Assembly: GCF_014836845.1 (NCBI RefSeq)
Contig: NZ_JACSQA010000009.1
Span: 1-64,000, forward strand
Direction of reading: 5' to 3'
Length of the DNA stretch: 64,000 bases
Source of the DNA: Ureibacillus galli
Lineage (GTDB): Bacteria; Bacillota; Bacilli; Bacillales_A; Planococcaceae
Within the stretch, counting starts at the first letter, position 1. Each line of letters starts with the position of its first letter. The translations under genes were made by a program, and so were the position numbers. Under the pieces are notes generated by a model that saw only the letters and a program-made list of their open reading frames with translations, was not told where the DNA came from and made no database searches. Shown here piece after piece: positions 9,163 through 17,716 of the stretch.

Positions 9163-10632
9163 TTGTCACAATTAGAGACTCCATTGTTCGACGTATTACT
9201 CAAACACCGAAATCGACATCCAATACAATTTCATATTCCTGGACATAAAAAAGGTCAAGGAATGGACCCAGCCTTTCGTGAGTTCGTCGGAGACAACGTT
9301 TTATCAATTGATTTAATCAATATTGCTCCACTAGATGATTTACATTCACCAAAAGGCGCGATTAAGGAAGCACAAAAATTAGCTGCTGAAGCCTTTGGTG
9401 CTGACCATACATTTTTTTCCGTTCAAGGTACTAGTGGCGCTATCATGGCGATGATTTTAACCGTCGTCGGTCCAGGTGATAAAATTTTGGTACCACGGAA
9501 TGTTCATAAATCAACAATGTCTGCAATTGTTTTAGCTGGGGCCATCCCTATTTTTATCCATCCTGAAGTCGATGAAGAATTCGGTATTGCCCATGGTATT
9601 TCAGCAGAATCTGTGGAAAAGGCATTAAAAACTTACCCAGATGCAAAAGCAATGTTAGTGATTAATCCAACTTATTTTGGTTTTGCTGCTGATTTAAAAC
9701 GAATTGTTGATATTGTCCATGCCCATAACATCCCAGTTATTGTGGATGAAGCGCATGGTGTTCATATAAAATTCCATGATGAATTACCAATATCGGCTAT
9801 GCAGGCAGGAGCAGATATGGCTGCAACGAGTGTGCATAAACTAGGTGGTTCGATGACACAAAGTTCTGTATTGAACGTTAAAGAAGGACTAGTATCGGTA
9901 AACCGTGTACAATCCGTTCTTTCGATGTTAACAACTACTTCCACTTCTTATCCAATACTTGCTTCACTTGACTGTGCTAGACGTCAATTAGCAGTACATG
10001 GATACGATTTAATCGATGAAACGATTCGCCTTGCAAAAGATGCAAGAAAACGAATTAATAAAATTCCTCACTTAAAAGTGGCAGGAAGAGAAAAACTACA
10101 TTCCTCCGCAACATTTGATATGGATCTTACAAAGATTTTAATCAGTGTAAAAGACTTAGGAATTACAGGTCATCAAGCTGAAGAATGGTTACGTCTAAAC
10201 GCCAATATAGAAGTTGAATTATCTGACCTCTATAATATCCTCTGTTTAGTTACATTAGGGGATACGAAAAAAGAAATTAATTTACTAGTAAATGCACTGC
10301 AAAGAATGTCATTAGCATTCGAGTCAGAAGCATCCGTGAAAGAAACAAATGTTAATATTCCGGATATTCCTGCTCTTGCGATGACACCGCGTGACGCCTT
10401 TTACTCTAGTACAGAAGTAATGCCATTAGAAGAATCTGTTGGTTATATTTGTGCGGAATTTATCATGGTATATCCTCCTGGGATCCCTATTTTTATTCCT
10501 GGGGAAATAATTACTGAAGATAATATCCGATATATTCAAATGAATATTGATGCTGGCTTACCTGTTCAAGGACCAGAAGATCTTTCTTTAAAAACGATTC
10601 GCGTTATTAAAGAAAGAAAACCAATCTTTTAA
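9163..10632 (+). CDS. speA: Biosynthetic arginine decarboxylase SpeA (Orn/Lys/Arg decarboxylase class I)
   Basis: PLP enzyme that decarboxylates arginine to agmatine, the first step of polyamine synthesis in Bacillus. It has 489 residues from TTG 9163. Landmarks: IQFHIPGHKKG at 21-31, DEAHG at 195-199 and the PLP lysine in SVHKLGG (K226). The aspartate-aminotransferase-like large domain is followed by the C-terminal domain of this family. TTG 9163 is preferred over GTG 9151 because AGGTGG ends nine bases upstream and the protein then begins MSQLETPL, as in B. subtilis SpeA. It is convergent with lrgB across a shared terminator. Confidence 0.95.
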   Translation: MSQLETPLFDVLLKHRNRHPIQFHIPGHKKGQGMDPAFREFVGDNVLSIDLINIAPLDDLHSPKGAIKEAQKLAAEAFGADHTFFSVQGTSGAIMAMILTVVGPGDKILVPRNVHKSTMSAIVLAGAIPIFIHPEVDEEFGIAHGISAESVEKALKTYPDAKAMLVINPTYFGFAADLKRIVDIVHAHNIPVIVDEAHGVHIKFHDELPISAMQAGADMAATSVHKLGGSMTQSSVLNVKEGLVSVNRVQSVLSMLTTTSTSYPILASLDCARRQLAVHGYDLIDETIRLAKDARKRINKIPHLKVAGREKLHSSATFDMDLTKILISVKDLGITGHQAEEWLRLNANIEVELSDLYNILCLVTLGDTKKEINLLVNALQRMSLAFESEASVKETNVNIPDIPALAMTPRDAFYSSTEVMPLEESVGYICAEFIMVYPPGIPIFIPGEIITEDNIRYIQMNIDAGLPVQGPEDLSLKTIRVIKERKPIF

Positions 10633-10650
10633 TTGAAACTTTTCAAATAT

Positions 10651-10691
10651 AAAGAGGATGTCTTATTCATTTATAAGACATCCTCTTTTTT
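10651..10691. terminator. Bidirectional terminator between speA and lrgB
   Basis: A 16-bp perfect stem (10651-10666 with 10673-10688), loop TCATTT, with A and T runs on both flanks, sits between convergent genes. Confidence 0.9.
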
Positions 10692-10695
10692 CACA

Positions 10696-11376
10696 TTAAA
10701 AGAAGATAAAGACAAAAATCGGACATACTATCGCACCAATTACTGCACTTAATCCCATCGATAATGAGCCAATCGACAAGTCTTCCTCTCCATATTCTTT
10801 TAACTTCGTTATTCCGACACCATGACTTGCACTACCCATAGAAATTCCTCTACTAATAGGAGAATGAACTTTCCCCAATTTATAAATCATCGAACCAAAT
10901 AATGCGCCTGTAAATCCTGCAATCATAACAAAGACTGCTGTTAATGGTGGAATTCCACCAATTGTTTCACTCACTTGCATCGCAATTGGAGTCGTTAATG
11001 ATTTTGGTAAGGCAGTTAAAATATATGAATCATCTAATTTAAATAATTTCAAAATAACATATACACTAATTAAACCACTAATCATCGCTATGAAAATACC
11101 AGATAGAATTGTATATTTAAACTTCATAATCAATTTTCTTTGATTATATAAAGGATAGGCTAATCCAACGACTGCAGGACCTAATAAATGTTGTATATAC
11201 TTTCCCCCTTCCATATAGTCAGAAAAGGGTATATGAAATAATAAAAGTGCTGCGATAATGACAATTGTTGTTGTTAAGATCGGCAATAGAAAAGGATAAG
11301 GGTATTTTTTATGTAATTGATTGAATAACAAAAATAAAACAACTGTACTAAGGATGAAGATGATTGCTTTCAACAA
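10696..11376 (-). CDS. lrgB: LrgB/CidB family membrane protein
   Basis: A 226-residue integral membrane protein of the LrgB/CidB family, the partner of LrgA/CidA. The pair was described as antiholin/holin-like modulators of murein hydrolase activity; later work links such pairs to pyruvate or short organic-acid uptake. About six hydrophobic segments and the conserved stretch ALPKSLTTPIAMQVSETIGG. It begins inside the 3' end of lrgA (29-base overlap), so translation is coupled. Two adjacent TTG codons (11376, 11373) follow AAGGAGAGG; 11376 is kept but 11373 is possible. No LytSR-type regulator is adjacent. Confidence 0.88.
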   Translation of the reverse strand: MLKAIIFILSTVVLFLLFNQLHKKYPYPFLLPILTTTIVIIAALLLFHIPFSDYMEGGKYIQHLLGPAVVGLAYPLYNQRKLIMKFKYTILSGIFIAMISGLISVYVILKLFKLDDSYILTALPKSLTTPIAMQVSETIGGIPPLTAVFVMIAGFTGALFGSMIYKLGKVHSPISRGISMGSASHGVGITKLKEYGEEDLSIGSLSMGLSAVIGAIVCPIFVFIFF

Positions 11377-11764
11377 CCCGTTCCTCTCCTTCCTTTTTTT
11401 CCTTTAATTTTAATTCCTTTTGTTCGATCTTCTCACTTAATTTACTTGTGAACAAGATAACAAATAAAGTACTAATAAATATCGTTACCATCAATAGGAT
11501 TCCTTCAAGGGACAACAACTCAGGATAATCGATAATCCCTACAATCGGAGGAATGAAGAATAATGTCATAAAGGCAAGGAGAAAACCTGCCCCTTCACGA
11601 ATATACTCAACCTTTACCCACTTCATCTGTAAACAAAGCGCGAGTAAAATTAAACCAATAACACTAGCTGGCAAAGGTAACTTTGTTATTTCCACAAAGA
11701 AAACCCCTACATAGTAAAAAATATATAAGATAGCAATCTGGGCTATTATACGAATAATTCTCAT
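11348..11764 (-). CDS. lrgA: LrgA/CidA family holin-like membrane protein
   Basis: A 138-residue protein with four hydrophobic segments followed by a highly charged tail (KLSEKIEQKELKLKEKKEG). Family marks are FFVEITKLPLPASVIGLILL and FIPPIVGIIDY. It pairs with the overlapping lrgB. ATG 11764 is the first possible codon, since an in-frame TGA lies two codons upstream. The expected ribosome binding site is not at normal spacing: a G-rich run lies about 26 bases upstream, with a perfect hairpin in between. This suggests unusual translation initiation. Confidence 0.85.
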   Translation of the reverse strand: MRIIRIIAQIAILYIFYYVGVFFVEITKLPLPASVIGLILLALCLQMKWVKVEYIREGAGFLLAFMTLFFIPPIVGIIDYPELLSLEGILLMVTIFISTLFVILFTSKLSEKIEQKELKLKEKKEGEERVVESNHLHP

Positions 11765-11770
11765 CTTTCA

Positions 11771-11798
11771 GCAAAAGGCTACCCTTTTGCCTCCCCCC
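11771..11798 (-). promoter_or_regulatory. lrgA leader: G-run plus hairpin before the start codon
   Basis: The 8-bp perfect inverted repeat GCAAAAGG/CCTTTTGC (11771-11778 with 11783-11790), loop of four, lies six bases upstream of lrgA ATG. Just before it in the transcript is GGGGGGGAGG (11791-11800 region). If the hairpin folds, the G-rich Shine-Dalgarno-like run is brought closer to the AUG; unfolded it is too distant. The structure is directly visible; its role is inference. Confidence 0.5.
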
Positions 11799-11862
11799 CT
11801 TTCTCAATACAGTTATTGTACGCCTATGAAAAATAGCTGTCTATAATGTTAGAAAATAAAAG

Positions 11863-11892
11863 AAAGACAAAGCAGATTTTCTACTTTGTCTC
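11863..11892 (-). terminator. Terminator after tctA
   Basis: The stem AGACAAAG/CTTTGTCT (11865-11872 with 11884-11891) with inner AGA/TCT pairing lies 20 bases past the tctA stop, with a T-rich tail on the minus strand. Confidence 0.75.
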
Positions 11893-11911
11893 GAAAAATG
11901 ATTCATTATTT

Positions 11912-13438
11912 TTACTCTTCCTCATTCACAATGACCTTTTTACCTGTAAACTTTAAAATTAATGGCACAATGATCCATGCAGCTGCAATAATTAAAAATA
12001 CAAGTGATAAAGGACTTGTGACAAAAATGCTCCAATCTCCATTGGAAATTGTTAAAGCTCGTCGCATATTATTTTCAATCATTGGTCCTAATACTAATGC
12101 TAAAACGATCGGTGCAACAGGATAATCATTTTTCGACAGTAAATATCCTAAAACACCACAAGCGAGTAATAGATATAAATCAAAAGTTGTGTACTGAACG
12201 GCATAAACACCAAAAAAGGAAATCGTAATAATAATTGGTAATAAATATTTTTTAGGTGTTTGAATAATTTTTGCAAACACTCTTACTAAAGGCATATTTA
12301 ATATTAATAAAACTAAATTGCCTATAAACATACTTGCAATCAATCCCCAAGCGATTTCAGGATGATCATCAAATAATAAAGGACCTGGTTGCACATTGTA
12401 CATAATGAGTGCCCCCATTAGTATCGCTGTAGTTCCTGAACCTGGGATTCCTAATGTAAGAAGGGGAATCATCGCACCGCCTGAAGCGGCATTATTCGCT
12501 GATTCTGGCCCCGCAACACCAGCAATGTTTCCTTTTCCAAAGGAATCGGGATTTTTACTAATCTTCTTCTCAGTCATGTAGGAAAAGAAAGATGCTAACG
12601 TAGCACCTGCTCCTGGTAATACCCCAATAAAGAACCCAAGTAAAGAACCACGAGTAATAGGTTTAGCACTATCTTTTAAATCTTGTTTCGTTGGCAAAAT
12701 GCGATTGATTTTTGCGATAGGTGCATCACCACTGTCCCGCTCCAATATCGTTTTAAATACTTCTCCTAAAGCAAATAACCCTACAGCAATCGTTAAAAAT
12801 TCCAATCCCCCATATAGTACTGGAATGTCATATGTAAAACGGGCAATACCGGATACTGCATCAATTCCAATTGTACCAAGCATTAAACCAAAAACTGTCA
12901 TCATTAATGCTTTTGTCATCGATTTTCCAGCAAGACCACTCACAGCACATAAACCTAATAACATAAGTGAGAAATATTCTGCCGGTCCAAACTCTAATGC
13001 AAGATTTGATAATGGTTTTGCTAATAATACTAAGCCTAGAAGGGCGATAATCCCTGCAACAAAGGAGCCAATCGCAGCAATCGATAAAGCGGCACCCGCT
13101 CGGCCCTTTTGAGCCATTTGATACCCATCTAAAGCCGTCACAACCGATGATGATTCACCAGGTGTATTTAATAAAATGGAAGTTGTGGATCCACCATACA
13201 TCGCTCCATAGTAAACACCAGCTAATAAAATAATTGAGCTTGCTGCTGCAGCGTCTGTAGGCATTCCAGATGTTAAAGTAGCAGTTACCGGAATTAGCAA
13301 TGCGACTCCGCTCATCGGACCAATCCCTGGTAGTACACCGACAGCAGTACCAATAACAACCCCAATGAAAGCAAATAATAAATTATGCCATTGAAGTGCT
13401 ACAGCGAACCCATCAAATAAATATTGAATTGTACTCAT
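11912..13438 (-). CDS. tctA: Tripartite tricarboxylate transporter large permease TctA
   Basis: Large membrane subunit (508 residues, about 11-12 helices) of a TTT-family secondary transporter that uses a periplasmic-type binding protein to import citrate or another carboxylate with sodium or protons. Family motifs are visible: GVLPGIGPMSGVALLIP near the N-terminus, GGSTTSILLNTPGE, and the internal repeat GVLPGAGATLASFFSY with GIPGSGTTAILMGAL. It follows tctB by 15 bases. ATG 13438 has GAGGTG upstream. Substrate is inferred from the family and from the citrate-type sensor kinase nearby. Confidence 0.95.
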   Translation of the reverse strand: MSTIQYLFDGFAVALQWHNLLFAFIGVVIGTAVGVLPGIGPMSGVALLIPVTATLTSGMPTDAAAASSIILLAGVYYGAMYGGSTTSILLNTPGESSSVVTALDGYQMAQKGRAGAALSIAAIGSFVAGIIALLGLVLLAKPLSNLALEFGPAEYFSLMLLGLCAVSGLAGKSMTKALMMTVFGLMLGTIGIDAVSGIARFTYDIPVLYGGLEFLTIAVGLFALGEVFKTILERDSGDAPIAKINRILPTKQDLKDSAKPITRGSLLGFFIGVLPGAGATLASFFSYMTEKKISKNPDSFGKGNIAGVAGPESANNAASGGAMIPLLTLGIPGSGTTAILMGALIMYNVQPGPLLFDDHPEIAWGLIASMFIGNLVLLILNMPLVRVFAKIIQTPKKYLLPIIITISFFGVYAVQYTTFDLYLLLACGVLGYLLSKNDYPVAPIVLALVLGPMIENNMRRALTISNGDWSIFVTSPLSLVFLIIAAAWIIVPLILKFTGKKVIVNEEE

Positions 13439-13453
13439 TACAACACCTCTTAT

Positions 13454-13903
13454 TTAAAATAACGAAAATTTCGGTAATGCCCCACCGAGCAACTGAACAT
13501 ACATTGCATATACACCTATTGCGAATATTGCTGAAATGATTATCGTTGATATGATTTTTCCTCTCTCCATCACTTGGAAAGTTACGACTAAAAAGATGAA
13601 TGTTGAGAGCACATAACCGATAATTTCTAGTAAAAAAATATAAAGAATAGCAGAAATAAAGATAATAGCAAACTTCTTTATTTCTAAAGTTGATTTCTCT
13701 TTACTTTCTGATTTACTTTTAAATGTTTCATATAATAATCGTAAACTTAAAAGTCCTAATACTATGCCTAAAATTAATGGATATGTCTTTGGTCCAATTG
13801 TGGAACCGTAAGCACTCCCAGAAATTTTCAAGCTTTCTGAAATAAATAAAATGCTTATTAATAAAAAAACAATTCCAGCGATTTTATCAAAACTCTTTGT
13901 CAT
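13454..13903 (-). CDS. tctB: Tripartite tricarboxylate transporter small permease TctB
   Basis: A 149-residue membrane protein with four hydrophobic helices, as expected for the poorly conserved small subunit TctB. Identification rests on size, topology and position between tctC and tctA. ATG 13903 is chosen over GTG 13906: GAGG lies seven bases upstream of it. It follows an intra-operon hairpin (13924-13964). Confidence 0.88.
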   Translation of the reverse strand: MTKSFDKIAGIVFLLISILFISESLKISGSAYGSTIGPKTYPLILGIVLGLLSLRLLYETFKSKSESKEKSTLEIKKFAIIFISAILYIFLLEIIGYVLSTFIFLVVTFQVMERGKIISTIIISAIFAIGVYAMYVQLLGGALPKFSLF

Positions 13904-13923
13904 CACTGCACCTCATTCATTAA

Positions 13924-13964
13924 AAAAATGTGCTGTCCTCTAAGAAACTACTTATCGGACAGCT
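13924..13964 (-). terminator. Intra-operon terminator between tctC and tctB
   Basis: On the minus strand, AGCTGTCC pairs with GGACAGC and an inner TAAG/CTTA, and the stem is followed by a run of seven Ts. It begins seven bases past the tctC stop and ends about 20 bases before tctB. It could let a fraction of transcripts continue, giving more binding protein than permease. Confidence 0.75.
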
Positions 13965-13970
13965 ACTAAC

Positions 13971-14990
13971 TTATTTATGCATATCTAGCGCTTTCAATAA
14001 ATCCCCAATTACTTTTTCTTGTTCCTCTAAAAATGCCGTAAATTCTTCGGCATCACGATATTCGCTTGCCCAACCATTACGTTCTAATTCAGTTTTCCAT
14101 TCGTCTGTTTCTACCATCTCAGCTAGTTTTTTCGTCCAATATTCATATGCTTCATCGGACATATTTTTTGGTCCAAAAATTCCTCTCCAAATCGTGAACT
14201 CTGCATCGATACCTAGTTCTTGGAATGTTGGAACATCCTCTAAAACACCTGTTAGACGTTCAGTTGAACTAACAGCTAATACTTTTACATCACCAGATTT
14301 AACATATTCACCAATTGCAGATGCGTCTGTAGCAATCATATCGGCGTTCCCACCTAATAACGCTGCAACCGCTTCTCCACCACCATCATAAGAAACATAC
14401 TTTACAGTTTTCGGATCGATACCATACTTAAACGCAGGTAATATACCAATTAGGTGATCCATCGATCCCGGCGCTGAACCTCCTGCTAATGTAATCGAAG
14501 ATGGATCTTCTTTAATCGCATCTAATATTTCCGTTAAACTATTGTACGGAGAGTCCGCTTTTACAACGATCGCTCCATAATCTCTTGTTAATTGAGCAAG
14601 CGGTTTTGTATCCTTATAACCGTAAGGACTGTTTCCTTCTGCTTTTAAATTATTTACAAGAATTGGCGGTGATTTTGCCATTAACATATAATCGTTATTT
14701 GCCTCTTTTGTAGCAAACTCTGCCATAAATACTGCACCGCCACCACCTGCTCGATTTTCTACAGTGATTGCCTTGTCTACTAAACCTGTTTCAGACATAA
14801 CCTTTGAAACAGCACGTGCTGTTAAATCCCAGCCTCCACCTGCTCCAGATGGTGCAACCATAACAATGTTACTTTCTGGATAGCTTGATTTTGAATCTCC
14901 ATCGCCTGAAGTTTTTGAAGTATTGCTACCACATGCTGCTAAAACGAAAGAAAGTGTAAGTACAAAACAAAGCATAAATTGTTTCTTCAT
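13971..14990 (-). CDS. tctC: Tripartite tricarboxylate transporter substrate-binding lipoprotein TctC
   Basis: Extracytoplasmic receptor of the TctCBA system, 339 residues from ATG 14990. Signal peptide with lipobox LAAC (Cys20) anchors it to the outer face of the membrane. Bug/TctC family marks: VMVAPSGAGGGWDLTARA near the mature N-terminus, TVENRAGGGGAVFMAE, and GGSAPGSMDHL. ATG 14990 follows AAGGGGG with correct spacing; the longer start at 15014 is less likely. First gene of tctCBA, downstream of a candidate promoter carrying a catabolite-response-like site. Confidence 0.93.
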   Translation of the reverse strand: MKKQFMLCFVLTLSFVLAACGSNTSKTSGDGDSKSSYPESNIVMVAPSGAGGGWDLTARAVSKVMSETGLVDKAITVENRAGGGGAVFMAEFATKEANNDYMLMAKSPPILVNNLKAEGNSPYGYKDTKPLAQLTRDYGAIVVKADSPYNSLTEILDAIKEDPSSITLAGGSAPGSMDHLIGILPAFKYGIDPKTVKYVSYDGGGEAVAALLGGNADMIATDASAIGEYVKSGDVKVLAVSSTERLTGVLEDVPTFQELGIDAEFTIWRGIFGPKNMSDEAYEYWTKKLAEMVETDEWKTELERNGWASEYRDAEEFTAFLEEQEKVIGDLLKALDMHK

Positions 14991-15036
14991 AATATCCCCC
15001 TTATACATCCCCATTTTTTTATGAATGTCTATCTGT

Positions 15037-15065
15037 ACTTTAATGAAAGCGCATACTTATTACAA
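15037..15065 (-). promoter_or_regulatory. Candidate tctCBA promoter with CcpA cre-like site in the spacer
   Basis: On the minus strand a -35-like TTGTAA (15060-15065) and -10-like TAAAGT (15037-15042) are 17 bases apart. Within the spacer, plus-strand TGAAAGCGCATACT (15044-15057) matches the cre consensus TGWAANCGNTNWCA at all but two defined positions. Upstream are AT-rich TTTTATT repeats (about 15063-15095), where a response regulator could bind. Both hexamers are only 4/6 matches, so this is a proposal. Confidence 0.4.
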
Positions 15066-15170
15066 TAAAAGTAAAATAAAATGATATTTATTCCATAAAG
15101 CCTATTTTGTTCATAATGTTCACCGGGATATGACGAAGGGGAAGATTAATATTTTCTAAGATTTAAAAGA

Positions 15171-15193
15171 AAAAAAGCACCATACTATGGTGC
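15171..15193 (-). terminator. Terminator after the response-regulator gene
   Basis: The stem GCACCAT/ATGGTGC (15177-15183 with 15187-15193), loop of three, is followed on the minus strand by TTTTTTTCTTTT. Confidence 0.8.
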
Positions 15194-15244
15194 CATTCAA
15201 ATGGAATAATATTTCATTTTAAGTTCTCAATTAAGTTCATATTA

Positions 15245-15934
15245 TCATTCTTTATTTAATATGTACCTTCGCTCAGGTCTACCTACTGTTCCGTATATCA
15301 AGTCTGTATAAGCCTTATTTTCAGCTACTAAATGTTCCAAATAACGTCTTGCAGTTGAACGGCTAATCCCTAAATCTTTTCCTAACATTTCAGCCGTAAC
15401 CCCTTTTGTACATGTACCTAAATATTGATACACTTTTGACTTCGTAATGGCATCGATTCCCTTTGGCGTTAATTCATCCAATCTTTGCATATCTTTGGTG
15501 GAAGTCCAAATTTCCTTTATTTCGTGTTCCTCAAGATGGGCATTTTTTTCAAGTAGCAACCGTTTGGAACGATAAGATTCCAAACTTTCTTTAAATTTAT
15601 CAAATGTAAGCGGTTTTAATAAATAGTCTACTACCCCACCATGAAAGGCTTTTTTTAATATTTCTGTTTCAGATGCCGCTGTTATGAAAATCGTGTCCGT
15701 TTCAGGACTGTTTATTTTAATATATTCTAAAATGTCTGTCCCTAATTTATCTGGAAAATAAACATCTAATAAAACTAAATGTGGATGAAAAGAATCAATC
15801 CATTCAAAGGCTTCTTCCGCATTATAAGCTATTCCTACATTTTGAAACCCCTCTATTTTTTCAAGAAATTTTTGATGAATACGGGCAATTCTTTTATCAT
15901 CCTCAATAATTAACACTTCTATTATGTCATGCAT
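15245..15934 (-). CDS. CitB/DcuR-family response regulator
   Basis: Cytoplasmic response regulator of the citrate/C4-dicarboxylate type, 229 residues. The receiver domain (1-125) has acidic residues EDD at 11-13 and the phospho-acceptor D57 in VLLDVYFP; the C-terminal helix-turn-helix (about 175-205) includes GVTAEMLGKDLGISRSTARR. Its ATG overlaps the kinase stop by eight bases, so both are translated together. The tctCBA operon lies directly downstream in the same direction and is the natural target. Candidate orthologues are CitT and DctR; the sequence does not separate them. Confidence 0.88.
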   Translation of the reverse strand: MHDIIEVLIIEDDKRIARIHQKFLEKIEGFQNVGIAYNAEEAFEWIDSFHPHLVLLDVYFPDKLGTDILEYIKINSPETDTIFITAASETEILKKAFHGGVVDYLLKPLTFDKFKESLESYRSKRLLLEKNAHLEEHEIKEIWTSTKDMQRLDELTPKGIDAITKSKVYQYLGTCTKGVTAEMLGKDLGISRSTARRYLEHLVAENKAYTDLIYGTVGRPERRYILNKE

Positions 15935-17531
15935 GATTAACCCCCCCTTTTCGAATCACGATGATAAATAGCGCTCCCCCTAAATCGCCATTTTCAATAT
16001 ATATTTCACCTCCTAGTTCCGCAACATTTTCTTTCACTTTTATTAGACCAAAACCATGCTGATTTTCTTTTTCTTTTGTTGTAATTCTTTTTTCAAATAA
16101 TTGATCTTTTATATCATCATCAATACCGTTCCCACTATCCTCAATTTCTATTAATATTTCCTTTTCATTATCGAGAATTAAGATTCTTACCGAACGATCC
16201 TTTTCCTCTAAATGTTCAACAGCTTCGAAGGCATTTGTTACTAGATTTCCTAAAATTGATACAAAAAGATGTTTTTGTATCGTTTTCGGTAACTTTTCTA
16301 AACGGCTATCTTCATCGATGATTAATTTTATTTTTAATTCTTTCGCTCTATTATAAAAACCGATTAAAATCCCACTTATGAGCGGATCATTAAACCTTTG
16401 TGATATAAATTGAATTAAACTTCCTTGCTCTGCCCGTTCACTATGTATTAAATCAAGGGCCTCATGATAATTTTCTAACTGTATTAAACCAGAAATCGTA
16501 TATAAAAAATTATTATATTCATGAGTTTGAGCACGTAATGCTTCTGCATATTTTTTTACTTGGGACAGTTCCATTGCTAAACGATCAATTTCCGATTGTA
16601 AACGAAAACTTGAAACGGCACCAACGACTTTATCTCCATTTAAAATCGGAATGCGGTTTACTACAGTCTTCTTTCCGGCAATAATCATTGGTCGGTCTAA
16701 CTGTCTTTCGCCGGTCGATAAAACCTCGAATAAATGGGAATTCGGAATCACTTCACGGATATCTTTCCCTACTAATGGAACCTCTTCACTAATGGCCAAT
16801 GTATTGTGTGCTGCCGAATTAACAACCGTAATGATTCCTTTATGATCTACCATAATAATCCCTTCTCGAACCGATTCAATAAGGGCATTTTGTTGTTTTA
16901 AAAGCTCGGCAATTTCAATTGGTTCATAATCGAGCAACTCCTTTTTCAAGCGCTTCGATAAAAGGGACGAGAAAATAATTCCTATTATTATACCAAAAAT
17001 TAAAATATAAACAATATTATCCAAGTACCCTAAAAACATCGAACTAAGGTCTGTTTTTAAATATCCTACAGACACAACACCAATAATTTCACCGTTATAT
17101 CCAATGACAGGCGTTTTCCCCCTAATAGCCGGTCCAAGACTTCCAGTCGCCTCCGAAATATAAGTTAATCCCTTTTCTAGTGCATCTTCGTTATCGTCCC
17201 CGACCATTTTTTTACCGATACGATCCTCCACAGGATGGGCATAACGAATCCCTTCTTCATTCCCGATTACAACATATTCGGCATCGGTTTCTCTCCTTAT
17301 TTCCTCAGCTATCGGCTGAAGTACTTCAGATGGATTTTCTGCATAAAAACCTGCAATAATATCTGGACGGTTTGCTGTCGTCTTCGCAATTTGTACTGCT
17401 TTTAAGCCAATTTCATTTTTAATAACACTTGATAATGTAAAGTAAAATGAAATGCCAATGGCTATTGTAATTAATAAAATAACGAAAATATTATAGGAAA
17501 ATATTTTCGATTGCATCGTATGAGATTTCAT
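15927..17531 (-). CDS. CitA/DcuS-family sensor histidine kinase with citrate-type sensor domain
   Basis: Membrane sensor kinase, 534 residues from ATG 17531 (GGAG nine bases upstream; longer start at 17582 rejected). Order: TM1 about 12-34, extracytoplasmic PAS about 35-168, TM2 about 170-190, cytoplasmic PAS about 212-310, SpoB-type helix with phospho-acceptor H337 in RAQTHEYNN, then HATPase with a glycine box (GNGIDD). In the sensor, R96-x-x-H99 and R137-G-K139 sit where CitA proteins carry their citrate-binding Arg/His and Arg/Lys. This points to a tricarboxylate ligand and fits the neighbouring tctCBA. Confidence 0.88.
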   Translation of the reverse strand: MKSHTMQSKIFSYNIFVILLITIAIGISFYFTLSSVIKNEIGLKAVQIAKTTANRPDIIAGFYAENPSEVLQPIAEEIRRETDAEYVVIGNEEGIRYAHPVEDRIGKKMVGDDNEDALEKGLTYISEATGSLGPAIRGKTPVIGYNGEIIGVVSVGYLKTDLSSMFLGYLDNIVYILIFGIIIGIIFSSLLSKRLKKELLDYEPIEIAELLKQQNALIESVREGIIMVDHKGIITVVNSAAHNTLAISEEVPLVGKDIREVIPNSHLFEVLSTGERQLDRPMIIAGKKTVVNRIPILNGDKVVGAVSSFRLQSEIDRLAMELSQVKKYAEALRAQTHEYNNFLYTISGLIQLENYHEALDLIHSERAEQGSLIQFISQRFNDPLISGILIGFYNRAKELKIKLIIDEDSRLEKLPKTIQKHLFVSILGNLVTNAFEAVEHLEEKDRSVRILILDNEKEILIEIEDSGNGIDDDIKDQLFEKRITTKEKENQHGFGLIKVKENVAELGGEIYIENGDLGGALFIIVIRKGGVNHA

Positions 17532-17666
17532 CGCTTCTCTCTCCAAAAGTAATATATAATGAACTCTCTCCATTATAATCAACTAAACGAAAATTTTGTA
17601 GGTTTTGATTATTCAGTAAAATGGAACTATAGGACGATAAGTATCTATTTAAAATTTATAGAAATA

Positions 17667-17708
17667 AAAAAACGTATTCACCTGCAGTGAGCAGTGTGAA
17701 TACGTTTA
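17667..17708 (-). terminator. Terminator of the pdh operon
   Basis: The stem AAACGTATTCAC/GTGAATACGTTT, with inner CTGC/GCAG, spans 17669-17707, and an A-run on its left gives a U tail for minus-strand transcripts. It lies ten bases past the pdhD stop. Confidence 0.85.
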
Positions 17709-17716
17709 AAATACAA

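Noticed and set aside
12699-13112. 137-codon plus-strand frame opposite tctA
   Set aside because: Shadow of the TctA coding strand with no ribosome binding site and no membrane or catalytic pattern.
13930-14391. 153-codon plus-strand frame opposite tctC
   Set aside because: Complement of a conserved lipoprotein gene; Ser-rich shadow translation with no start signal.
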